A stretch of 64,000 nt of DNA from Salminus brasiliensis (lineage: Eukaryota; Chordata; Actinopteri; Characiformes; Bryconidae): positions 6,109,364 to 6,173,363 of the forward strand of contig NC_132901.1 of the NCBI RefSeq assembly GCF_030463535.1, read 5' to 3'. Position numbers and translations under genes: made by a program. The notes below the pieces were generated by a model. The model did no database searches and had not been told where the DNA came from. It was given only the letters and a program-made list of their open reading frames with translations. Of this stretch, positions 47,501 through 57,186 are shown in pieces (positions within the stretch are counted from its first letter, which is position 1; each line of letters opens with the position of its first letter).

Positions 47501-48426
47501 TCAATAAAATAAAGTCAGTTGCTATGAAACAAGCCACTATTTAAATGGATACTGTTCAGTCCTCCTTTGGGTCCACTGAGCTAAAAAGACTGGGTGTTTT
47601 TGTTCTGCACTTGATTTGTGTTTACATTTGCATTTTAGACATTCTACTTTTCTCTCTCTCTCTCTGGTTTGACCAGAATTTAGAAGTAAAAATCAGATCA
47701 CCATTGAGAGTTACACCAGAGTTTTAGTGTGTTTGCTCTACCATAAGTGCTAGACTTTGACAATGGGCCTTGTTTCACAAGTGCTGAGTTTAAGAAATTT
47801 CATGAAGCAGAATGGTATCAGGCATGTGAAGACTCAAGAAAGTCTCAAGAAAGCAAAAGGAGATACGGTTGATGCTAAATTGTCTAGGTTTTTGTTCAGC
47901 TACCAGATAACTCCAGATAACATCCATTTTAATTTGCTCATACCGAATATCCAGAGCAAGGTGAGAAGCAAACAATGATAATGGCAAGAAAACCAGCATA
48001 AACAGAACAAATATGTCATGATAGGGGAGGAAGTTCCAGTTTCCAGGAGGATTGTCCTTTTGTGGAGCAAAGTCCTTTGACTTATTCATTAATCTCAAAG
48101 ATCAACAAAGCAGTTAAAGTTCTGGTAGAGTTTAAGCAGTGATGAAAACACCTGGATTTTACCAGCCTCTGCATGGAGATTGTGGATTTCTCTGTCTTTC
48201 TCTGTATCATTCTGTGCATGATCATTTTGGTTGACCAACTAAACCAGCAAGATCCTGCTAGTCAACCAGCTTTACCAACAAGGTTTTCTTGGTTGATGAA
48301 CTAAAAGCCTAAAAGCAAGATCAGATGATTTTATTATACCCTTATATGTAGATATGATAACATAATATACAAACTTTATTTTTCACATAACTGTTTATCA
48401 TATATGAAAAAAAAAATAATAATAAT

Positions 48427-48501
<75 letters not shown>

Positions 48502-49077
48502 TGTGTGTCTGTGTCTAGAAAAGGCCATGCAGCAAGGTTGGACATTTTCCCATGCTACTTTGTACTACATCTCTACTGAGAAGAAGAACTGGAGTGAGAG
48601 CAGAGAGAACTGTAAACAGAGAGGAGCAGACCTGCTCATCATAAACAGCAGAGAGGAACAGGTGAGAGACAGATATATGCTTGTGTTTTCTTCTTTCTCT
48701 TTTCCTCTTTCTTACAAAAACTACAAATCTGATTGTCAACAGGACTTTGTTCAGAAATTAAGAAGAGGTCAGGTTTGGATTGGTCTGGGCCGAGACACAG
48801 AGGGGGTCTGGAAATGGGTGGATGGCTCAACACTGACTACTAAGTAAGAGACCTCTGAACTGAACTCTGATCATGATGCAGTTACTGACTCTCACACCTC
48901 ACTGCTCTGATGAACACTCTGATTCTCTCTTTCAGCTTCTGGGGAACTGGAGAATCCTTTGATAAAACTGAACACTGTGCCCTAACTGGCTACGGGTCTG
49001 ATCCAGTTAAGGACTGGGCTGATTTTCCCTGTGAAGACCGCTTTGTTTCTATTTGTGAGAAAAGTCTTTTTTTGTAA
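41597..49077 (+). CDS. CLEC-B: C-type lectin-like receptor lacking EPN, five exons
   Basis: Modelled exons are 41597-41777, 46569-46877, 48519-48661, 48743-48843 and 48936-49077. All are GT-AG, phases agree, and they give 291 residues. Exon 1 is a 60-residue cytoplasmic tail ([13 protein letters not shown], then [12 protein letters not shown]). Exon 2 carries the membrane segment [19 protein letters not shown] and about three 14-residue neck repeats ([11 protein letters not shown] type). Exons 3-5 make the lectin domain: [46 protein letters not shown], then [10 protein letters not shown] in place of GEPN, and WADFPC in place of WND, ending ICEKSLFL. With both calcium-site motifs changed, sugar binding of the usual type is unlikely. 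It may bind protein or other ligands (inference). A second, broken exon 1 at 44934 must be skipped. Confidence 0.75.
42170..43640. other. CLEC-B intron 1, left part
   Basis: No gene is supported. The part at about 41900-42140 is paralogous to 45230-45490 (GCAGTGGTGTTCAGAGGAGT and neighbours), showing that the 3.3-kb duplication extends past exon 1. The rest is unclassified AT-rich DNA. Confidence 0.45.
43640..44110 (+). mobile_element. Ty3/gypsy integrase relic
   Basis: Plus-strand frames, with stops and shifts, read [20 protein letters not shown] near 43748-43807, then [34 protein letters not shown] and PHVPLD, and near 44005 NTVILVH-like text. The order matches the zinc-binding N-terminus and start of the core of a Ty3/gypsy integrase (RLFVPxxVRxxVLQWxHxS, HPGxxRT, FWWPxMxxDV, CxxCxxxK, PWSHIALDFxTGLP). 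No LTRs are seen. It may explain the lost exons 2-4 of the dead lectin copy around it. Confidence 0.65.
44203..44262 (+). pseudogene. relic of a C-type lectin last exon
   Basis: CCTGTTAAGAACTGGGCTGA, then TTTCCCCTG, a 12-base gap, then TTTCTATCTGTGAGAGAAGT and TTAACTGAGTGTGTGTG. This is a near copy of CLEC-B exon 5 and its 3' flank (about 49000-49095), with the first half missing. The following 300 bases also parallel the CLEC-B 3' region (AATACAATGAATAG, CTGTCATACTGCTCACACC, GGTTTAATCTGTCCA). It marks the end of a lectin copy that once began at 41597. Confidence 0.8.
44934..45109 (+). pseudogene. duplicate lectin exon 1, broken
   Basis: Paralogue of CLEC-B exon 1 (41597-41777). It reads [14 protein letters not shown], then SDES followed by TAA at 44997-44999, after which the frame is shifted. 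The rest ([13 protein letters not shown]-like, ending QYRG) and the donor GTATGTG at 45110 are preserved. It probably belonged to the copy that owns exons 2-5 (46569-49077). With a stop 21 codons in, a functional CLEC-B message must use the upstream exon. Confidence 0.8.
46206..46450 (+). repeat. dispersed repeat, copy related to 51571-52050
   Basis: CCCCAGTGAGCGAACCAAAG, GGCGACAGTGGCAAGGAAAA, then a stretch rich in ATGGTGGTAAT-type words ending GCAGTGGCAGGAGGG. These follow the same order as at 51700-52045. The family, recognised by GGCGACAGTGGCAAGGAAAA, is common in fish genomes; class not determined. Confidence 0.65.
47190..48400. other. CLEC-B intron 2
   Basis: It lies between exon 2 (ending 46877) and exon 3 (starting 48519). 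I see no coding sequence. AT-rich, with TACATTTTTAAAT-type words near 47440-47500. Confidence 0.5.
48431..48498. repeat. (AT)n microsatellite just before CLEC-B exon 3
   Basis: About 34 AT units, preceded by AAT triplets, end about 20 bases before the acceptor AG at 48517-48518. The remaining acceptor tract is TTGGTGTGTGTCTGTGTCTAG, poor in pyrimidine runs. A matching (TA)n lies before the paralogous exon of CLEC-C. Confidence 0.95.
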
Positions 49078-51570
49078 CTGTGTGTGTGTGTGTGTTAGGA
49101 CTTAATATAATGAATAGCTAACTAACCCCCCATTATAGTATATACACAACAGACATGGGTTTTAAAATATCCTTGTTGCCATACTGTTCACACCGAAAAG
49201 CACAAGTGTAAGGTTTAATCTGTCCAATTTAAGTTTCTTAATCTATAACCACATATTATGCATACATGTCAGACTTGCTGGAGGCAGCATGTGGTATGTG
49301 CAGGAATTCAGGCTTTGCTCTATTAAGAAATGTACTTTTCTAGAATTGTTTGATTGGAGAATGACCCCAGTCTTGTCATTACATTGGGCCACAACACCTC
49401 TGAATCTTTTCAGAGACGTAATCCCCCACACTCTTAGAAAGATCTTACAAAACCAGTTGTTTTTAATTGGCAGAATCAGAGCCAGCTGTGATTAAATGCT
49501 TTGCAATGGTGGACCTCGTTCTTGAGAATAAAGGGTTAATACAAAGAGGAGAGTGTAGATGGGAAACAAAATAACATTGTTATTTTTGGAAGAAGTGAGG
49601 ACAAACAAGGAAGAGGTCTTTTCAGAACTAAGGGAACAGGCATTTTTGCATCCCAAGGCCATTAAGCGATAATAAAGACCTTTATATTGGTCAGTTTTCT
49701 TTTATTTATTTGAATGTATTTTTCCTTCATTCAGCATCAAGACTGGCTCTAGAATAAATCTGGAAAAACATATTTTTTTTAACACAAGATTTGAATTTAC
49801 ACAAGATCTGGCAATATTGTCCTTATTCTTTTTCAAGCAGCGAAATATATAACACATAAACAAGAAAAAAAATGCAAAAACTGTAACAACAACATTATGT
49901 AGCATGTTACCCAAAAATAAGAATATGTCCATGTATACACCTCATTTGGAATAGGCTAGTCCGATTTAGGCTATTCTGAATACAATTTCAATCCATAGAA
50001 TGAGGTGGGTAATCTAATAAATAATCTGTAAAATAGAAGAATAATAGCCATGTACACGACTGTGTCCAGTTACATTCCCAATCAAAAAATTTGAATATGT
50101 TTGCAGCATGTGTCTACTGCGTATGGCACGGAATTTTCCATCTGCTTCCTTTGCCAGCGCCTCGCTGCTTGAGGGCTGTCTGTCTACACCGCAGAATGTG
50201 AAGAAATGTGTCAATAGACAAAGCAAAGAAACAAGAAGTATTTTAAATACTGTCATACTTATGACAGAAATATAAAATTTTATATGTAAACTCAAGTAAC
50301 ATACTGCTGCTCTCTTACTCTGACTGGACTCACGTGATGCTCAGTGTCATGGTGATGAGTAAACTACATTGTATTCTACACATGCACTTAATTATAGATT
50401 GGATTACTTGTAGTGTGCATGATACATTTAGATAGTAGAGAGTACCAATAAGCACCCAGTCTTAATCTATAATCAGAACAAATTCAATTGGATTGGAGGA
50501 AATATTTGCATGTAAACAATCCTATTGCAATGCTCCACTGGTTTTAAACTGTGGAAATGAACATTTAACAGTAGTAGACTGTTCTTTAAACAGTTGTTTA
50601 CCATAAAATTATAGTTTGGCTATGAAAGGAACATCATCATACTTTAAACTTTTTACAGTGTACCATAATTGTACGGTATATAATCAGTACATAGAGTACA
50701 TATGTTTCTATATTTCTCAGCATCTCTAGAAATGTCAAATATAAGTGCGTCCATTTGTGGTGGCTTGATGTGCCAATTGCACTTCCTTACTCTAGGGGGA
50801 GCCCAGGAGCAGGAATACCAATTTGCTTTAATGGTTAAAAAACTTGATATAAAATGATGTTATGCTACTCTATTGCTTTGCTTTGATGTGTGTCTTTGTG
50901 AAAGCGCCCAGTACATTTCAATATCAATGTCAATATAGTATGTTACTGTTTTTTTTTGTTTTGTTTTGTTTTGTTTTGTTTTGTTTCGTTTTTTTTTTAA
51001 CATCAGGACATTAAAAACATTAAACACTCTTACATGTTTACTTTACATACATTTTGGAGCATGTACTTTTATAATTTCATTTGAGTAAATGTAAATCAAC
51101 TTTTACTTAAGTATGGAATATTTGTACTTTTACTTAAGTATTGGAATTGCACACCACTGCACATCAGGGTGGATCTACATCAGCTTCAGTATTTTCTACC
51201 TTTATGGAAGAGTCAGTAGAAAATGTACTTTCCTGCGTCCTCACCACAGTCATAGTTACCTGAATGTAACACACCTGATTTAACTAATTTATTGTTAATT
51301 GATCATCTGAATAAGATGACGTTTAATCAGGGCTGAAGGTAAAGTCTTTAGGAAGGAAGATCTCAAGGAAGAGGGTTGGTGTCCACTGCCATATTGGATC
51401 ATTTCTAATATGTCAATTTTTTATGTTTTTTACTTTCTGACATAATGTGAATCTGGCAGTTTTTCTTTATATCTTGTCACAATTATTATGATTAATGAAT
51501 CACATTCTTTACAGACATTTACATGTCATTATAAAGAAGTCCTTACTGTAACTGTAATCAGGAGAGAGGA
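49078..51570. other. intergenic stretch after CLEC-B
   Basis: No gene is supported. It includes the CLEC-B 3' untranslated region; possible polyA signal AATAAA at 49527-49532. A (TTTTG)n run lies at about 50952-50995. The minus frames at 49702-49932 and 50014-50295 have hydrophobic stretches but no domain. Confidence 0.45.
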
Positions 51571-52150
51571 GTCAAGTCAAGTCAAGTCAAATTTATTTAT
51601 ATAGCGCTTTTTACAACTGTTGTCGTCACAAAGCAACTTTACATAATTAGTAATTAGTAAAAGACAGAGACAAAATAACGTAAGATAACATGAAGGATCA
51701 AAGATCCCCGGTGAGCAAGCCTATGGCGACAGTGGCAAGGAAAAACTCCCTCAGAGCTGGAGGAAGAAACCTTGTGAGGAACCAAGACTTACAAGGGGGA
51801 CCCATCCTCCTGTGGTCAGAACTATTTAAACATTATTGATAAAAGTTACCAAACCATCTATACAGGTTGAACTGCTCTAATCATAATCATAATATATTAA
51901 TCATGGTGTAGTAGAACTTAATATAGTCATGGCAGTGATGGTCAGAGTAATGATAGTTAATAGTCCTGATATTAATAGTGGCAGACAGTTAAGAGTTCAT
52001 TTAGGTTTTAACATGGTCATTAGACAGGTAGCAGTGGTAGGAGGGTGTTCCGCTGGTATAGGTGGTGGTGGATGGGGGGCTTGCTGGGCTGACGCAGGTA
52101 GAGGGGACATCCCCGGGCAATCTTCCAGCAGGTTGGGCTGGGTGGCCATT
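51571..52150 (+). repeat. dispersed fish repeat (TTATATAGCGC type)
   Basis: GTCAAGTCAAGTCAAGTCAA, then ATTTATTTATATAGCGCTTT, CAAAGCAACTTTACA, GGCGACAGTGGCAAGGAAAA, ACTCCCTCAGAGCTGGAGGA and GAACCAAGACTTACAAGGG. This block order is that of a widespread fish repeat. The right part (from about 51880) also occurs at 46330-46450. Element class not determined from sequence alone. Confidence 0.75.
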
Positions 52151-52539
52151 TATTTGGAGAAGGTAAAAAGAGAGAGATAGTTCTGAGAGTATTTTATGGA
52201 GAGCAGAATAGTGAAAGGAGAGGGGTCTTTGGAGTTCCAATTCCTCAGTGAGGAGGGAATGTGTTATTGCACAAACCCTCCCCACCTCACTACATACATA
52301 CATCAGTATTGATATCACACACAGAGTCTCTTTAGGAGCTGGAGCAGCTTTTACAGTACTCTGCATCTATCAGATCAGGATGTTAAGGGGAGATATTCAT
52401 GCAAATTCAGGAATTACTGCAGATGAGAACTCTGAACAAAACATTTATATAAGTAATGACAGCATAAAAATTCAGAACAATTCAAAAGAAGACAAAACCT
52501 TTCACTCAGCTATCACAGCAGATCTCCTGTGCAAAGGTA

Positions 52540-53470
52540 AGAAGATTTCTACAAGTTCTCCACAACTGCTGCACTACAACTAAATACAACTAGGCTTCAA
52601 AGTACCTAAAAGTAACTGGCATCAGCATAAACCAAGTCCATGTGTGTTTTTTGTAAGTTCAGATCATGCCCTTAGCATATATTAACATTAGAGGAGGTTG
52701 TAAGAGAGGGAGAAGAACTGTGGTTTCTGTTTTGTGGTGCAAGAATTATTATACAAGAAGTATTAGGGAAGAAAAGAAGAATTGGCATTGTGCTGCACTC
52801 AGTCTTTATTGTGCTGCACATGTAGGAATTTGTCCTCTGCCCTTAACCCATCCATGCAGTAAACAAACACATTCACACAATAGTGGGCACAACAGTGTCC
52901 ACTTCGGTTACACCCTATCAGTTTAACAAAGTAAGGAAGGGGGAATGTGCCTATCACACAAGGTTTTTGGTGTCGGAGCATTCCGTCTTAATTTGTAATT
53001 TCTCAAAGAACAGAGCAACGCTTTTAGGAAATCAATATGCCTTCCTTTATTAAGTGTCTTCTTTGAGACATTATAATAGGAATCTGAATGCGCAATGACC
53101 TAGAAATACTGAAGTGCCTTAACACAGTTCCTACACTGATTTTTATGTAGTTAAAGGGGTTGTAAATTATAAGTTATTTACATTAGCTATCAAAGCCTAA
53201 TTTACTTGCAACAGACTAGATGTAAGTTGTTTACCAATGACTTCCCTAAAATGATTTTCTAAAAAAAAAATGGTCCTTTTCACCCCACAATCTACATAAC
53301 TTTTCAATTAACTTTTAGTTAATTGTACACAAGCCGCAGCAGTATGCAGCCTTACTTTGTACTACTTGAGGACACAGGACTTTGTACCATTGCAAGTTAT
53401 TTAATAGACTTAAGTGTCTGTAAAACTATGCAAAAAATTCGGAGTGTTCTAAAACTTTTGTAGTGTATAT
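52540..53470. other. CLEC-C intron, left part
   Basis: No exon for a membrane segment or neck is found here on either strand. The open frame at 52666-52926 shows no domain. AT-rich and otherwise unclassified. Confidence 0.45.
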
Positions 53471-53474
53471 ATAG

Positions 53475-53940
53475 TCCTGGGCAGACCAAGTACACTACTC
53501 TTCACATCAATCTGGGAGAAAAAAGGGTGTAGTCATTCTGATACATGACACATTCATTTTACACCAACACTGATACATAGACAAAGACAAACACTAGACA
53601 AAGAGGGAAGATATATTTTACTAAATCGACTAATTGATGGCATTGAAGTATCACTCAATAATGTATATGCACAGAACGAAGATGATCCTGGATTTATCAA
53701 AAAGCTTTTTGATAATATAATACAGTATAGTTCTGGGCTTTTATTATTGGGGGATCTAAACTGTGTCTTGTCACAGCGCATGGACAAACAATCCGAATCA
53801 AAAGCCCCCCTCCCTAAAATGAGTTTTTTAAATTCTGTCTTGTAGATGTGTGGAGAAGTACATTTCCAAGACATAGAGATTTTACATACTATTCATGTAG
53901 ACATAGATCCAATTTCAGGATTTTCCATTTTTTACCCCCA
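53475..53940 (+). mobile_element. L1/Tx1-type LINE endonuclease fragment
   Basis: Plus-strand frames read HQSGRKKGVVILIHD, then NVYAQNEDDPGFIKKLFD near 53659-53712, LLLLGDLNCVLSQRMDKQS near 53740-53795, and after a stop DVWRSTFPRHRDFTYYS near 53847-53897. These follow the apurinic-type endonuclease of L1/Tx1 LINEs (GVAIL, NVYAPN, GGDFNCVL, DxWRxxxPxxRxFTFxS). Frameshifts and truncation at both sides make it a relic. It lies in the CLEC-C intron. Confidence 0.7.
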
Positions 53941-54179
53941 AACTTACATCAATTTATATCAACCACTGTAAATGTAATGTAAATAAACACAAATAAAATT
54001 CTTTTTATACTCAATTATTATTTTTTTTAATTTATTTAATTTTTAATAAGTGATTTTGTTGCATTGGCAAAGCAAAAAGGCTTAGTTAAAGAGTGTTAAG
54101 AGATATATACTATTAAGGCTGTTTATTAGTCTTGGTAAAAAAGTAAATGGGTATGTAAAAATTAACATAGTTGTAAGAC

Positions 54180-54235
54180 ACATGCACACACATACGTGCA
54201 TACACACACAAGCACACACACACACACAAGCACTC
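54180..54235. repeat. CA-rich microsatellite
   Basis: CACACACAAGCACACACACA and related CA-rich text abuts the truncated left end of the Tc1 element at 54284. Confidence 0.85.
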
Positions 54236-54283
54236 TTTTTTGGCATACAATGAGTCAAAGCTTAGATCAAATGAAATGCGTTC

Positions 54284-55673
54284 AGATAAGGAACACAGAA
54301 ACTATTCTGAGAGCTATTCTCTGAGAGAACTTCCGGCTGTCACAGACCTGTAACTTCTTCTTTAAGAGGCTTCTCTGTCCTCCACTCATTACCTGTATTA
54401 ATGGCACCTTTTTGAACTTGTTAACAGTATAAAAGACACCTGCCCACAACCTCAAACAGTCACACTCCAAACTCCACTATGGTGAAGACCAAAGAGCTGT
54501 CGAAGGACAGCAGAAACAAAATTGTAGACCTGCACCAGGCTGGGAAGACTGAATCTGCAATAGGCAAGCAGCTTGGTGTGAAGAAATCTACTGTGGGAGC
54601 AGTAATCAGAAAATGGGAGACCTACAAGACCACTGCCAATCTCCCTCGATCAGGGGCTTCACGCAAGATCTCAGCCTGTGGGGTCAAAATGATCACAAGA
54701 ACAGTGAGCAAAAGTCCCAGAACCACACGGGGGGACCTAGTGAATAACCTGCAGAAAGCTGGGACCAACGTTACAAAGGCTACCGTTAGTAACACACTAC
54801 GCCACCAGGGACTCAGATCTTGCAGTGCCAGACGTGTTCCCCTGCTTAAGCCAGTACATATACGGGCGCGTCTGAAGTTTGCTAGAGAGCATTTGGACGT
54901 TCCAGAAGAGTATTGGGAGAATGTCTTATGGTCAGATGAAACCAAGGTAGAACTGTTTGGTACAAACACTACAAACACTTGTTATGTTTGGAGGAGAGTG
55001 AATTGCATCCAAAGAACACCATACCAACTGTGAAGCATGGGGGTGGCAACATCATGCTTTGGGGCTGTTTCTCTGCAAAGGGACTAGGACGACTGGTCCG
55101 TGTACATGAAAGAATGAATGGGGCCATGTATTGTGAGATTTTCCTTCCATCAGCAAGGGCATTGAAGATGAAACGTGGCTGGGTCTTTCAGCATGACAAT
55201 GATCCCAAGCACACTGCCAGGGCAAAAAAGAAGTGGCTTTGTAAGAAGCATTTCAAGGTCCTGGAGTGGCCTAGCCAGTCTCCAGATCTCAACCCCATAG
55301 AAAACCTTTGGAGGGAGTTGAAAGTCTGTGTTGCCCGCCAACAGCCCCAAAACATCACTGCTCTAGAGGAGATCTGCATGGAGGAATGGGCCAACATACC
55401 AGCAACGGATGTGCCAACCTTGTGAAGACTTACAGAAAATGTTTGACCTCTGTCATTTCCAACAAAGAATATATAACAAAGTATTGAGATGAACTCGACC
55501 AAATACTTATTTTCCACCATTATTTGCAAATAAATTCTTAAAAAATCAGACAATGTGATTTTCTGATTTTTTTTCTCATTTTGTCTCTCATAGTTGAGGT
55601 CTACCTATGATGTCAATTACAGGCCTCTCTCATCTTTTTACATGGGAGAACTTGCACAATTGGTGACTGACTA
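54284..55673 (+). mobile_element. Tc1-like transposon, truncated at both tips
   Basis: The transposase starts at ATG 54479 ([14 protein letters not shown]) with helix-turn-helix [15 protein letters not shown] and a second HTH-like segment. Catalytic residues are D in [11 protein letters not shown], then after a shift near 54995 D in FQHDNDPKH and E in [11 protein letters not shown] (34 residues between the last two). A 12- to 15-base deletion lies after YCEIF near 55140, and the last residues are lost to a shift near 55420. Flanks match the usual untranslated regions (CTATAAAAGACAC-like left; AAATACTTATTTTCCACC right), but the outer inverted-repeat tips are missing (right side ends GGTGACTGACTAA). 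This is the salmonid-type Tc1 family and the best preserved transposase text in the window, yet inactive. Confidence 0.88.
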
Positions 55674-55689
55674 ATATGATGTAAATATA

Positions 55690-56400
55690 ATAAGTATACA
55701 TTTAATTAGTTAAAAAAACTAAAACTTACTTTAAAAGCCAGTAAAAATGAATGTTTTAAGTAATTTTGTGAAACTGCTTATTAACAACAGCAAAAATAGT
55801 TTATTGTATCTCAGCATTGATTATTATTAAACAATATGAAGTTCAAACCCTGATGTGACATGGTCCAGGTTCCTGCTTTTTCTTCTATATGCTGATAGAG
55901 CTTATAATATTAGTATATGTGCTGGCACAGAGAAAGCTGATGGACAAATGGAGATAAATATTTTGTTGCCTGGATCAGTCCTGCATAGAATCTTCATCTT
56001 GGGATGCTTACTTCACTCAGGTAGTGCAAAAATCCCACTATGGCATCTATTGAAGGATCATAAGCTTTTGGAGAAGAACACTTGTGTTGAGGATGCCGAC
56101 ACAGAGGGCGGTGAGGGTGGTTGTGATGGACATGACATTATAGCACACTCTGATCTCAGCCTTTTTATTGCATCAAATTTGCTTTTTGGTCAAAGGAAAA
56201 TCCCAGTCTTTTAAACTGTGGGTCTAACAGGGCTGCCAATATCATAATACATAGACTCTAGATGGAATACATTTAGTCTGAACTGTCTGATCAATATTTG
56301 TCCCAAGTGGCTTAGTTTGACTTAAGGTGCCCTGCCTTCTCGACACATGCTTCAACACACAGCATAACATCACTAGACAAGCCCTAATAAAGTGTTTATA
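55690..56400. other. CLEC-C intron, right part
   Basis: The open frame at 55855-56214 (119 residues) has no recognisable domain and no paralogue in CLEC-B's intron, so I do not call it a gene. No neck or membrane exon is seen. Confidence 0.4.
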
Positions 56401-56425
56401 ATGTATGTGTCTGTGCGTGTGTGTG

Positions 56426-56431
<6 letters not shown>

Positions 56432-56482
<51 letters not shown>
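56432..56482. repeat. (TA)n microsatellite upstream of CLEC-C exon 3
   Basis: About 25 TA units, roughly 90 bases before the exon 3 acceptor at 56570-56571. Positionally equivalent to the (AT)n before CLEC-B exon 3. Confidence 0.95.
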
Positions 56483-56486
<4 letters not shown>

Positions 56487-56697
56487 ACAGTTTACATACA
56501 GGTGCGTATATGTATAGGAAAATATTGTGTATGAGAATGATAGATATTTGTGTGTGTGTGTATGTGTCTAGAAAAGGCCATGCAGCAAGGTTGGACTAGG
56601 TTGGATTTCTACTGAGCCTAAGTGCTGGAGTGAAAGCAGAGAGGACTGCAAAAAATGAGGAGCAGACCTGCTGATTATAAACAGCAGAGAGGAACAG

Positions 56698-56701
56698 GTG
56701 T

Positions 56702-56786
<85 letters not shown>
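56698..56786. repeat. (TG)n(AG)n compound microsatellite
   Basis: TG units then AG units start at the exon 3 donor of CLEC-C itself: exon end GGAACAG, then GTGTGTGTCTGTGTG. The donor context has been overtaken by the repeat. Confidence 0.95.
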
Positions 56787-56789
<3 letters not shown>

Positions 56790-57186
56790 GAGAGAGATAC
56801 ATTTACAACTAAATTAATGTTCATCTTTTTAAATTAAGACTGCAAATCTGATTGTGAACAGGACTTTGTTCAGCAATTGGGAAGTCTGGAGATGGGTGGA
56901 TGGCTCAGAACTGACCACAAGGTTAGAGAGTATTGAACTGAACTCGATGCAGTTACTGACTCACTGTATATCTGCTGCTCTGATAAACACTCTGATACTC
57001 ATTCTCTCTTTCAGCTTCTGGTACACTAGAGAGCCTAATAGCAATGGAAATGAAGACTGTGTCATGGCTGGATACGGGTCTACAGCATGGAACTGGGCTG
57101 ATTATCCCTGTGATAACCACTTTGTTTCTATCTGTAAAAAATATATACTTTCATATACTTTCATTTATGAGTGTGTATTGGTTTGA

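Larger units (their letters stand above)
52380..57186 (+). pseudogene. CLEC-C: C-type lectin pseudogene
   Basis: Exon 1, 52380-52536, is open ([15 protein letters not shown], ending ITADLLCKG) with donor GTAAGAAG and phase 1 as in CLEC-B. No membrane/neck exon can be found before exon 3; the intervening DNA holds an L1-type fragment and a Tc1 element. Exon 3 (56572-56697) lacks 17 bases relative to CLEC-B and has a TGA within the [16 protein letters not shown] segment. Exon 4 (56862-56921) has lost 41 bases, including the WIGL core, and is out of frame. Exon 5 (57015-57186) is open: FWYTREPNSNGNEDC, WNWADYPC and HFVSICKKY, extended past the usual end to a TGA. The EPN motif is kept, unlike CLEC-B. 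The whole cannot encode a receptor. Confidence 0.82.

Noticed and set aside
48342-48545. Open frames of repeating I-Y residues, also at 56405-56599 and 60024-60257
   Set aside because: Translations of (TA)n microsatellites.
55855-56214. 119-residue plus-strand frame in the CLEC-C intron, considered as the missing membrane/neck exon
   Set aside because: It lacks the [20 protein letters not shown] membrane segment, the ERDQLQ repeats and the expected splice phases.
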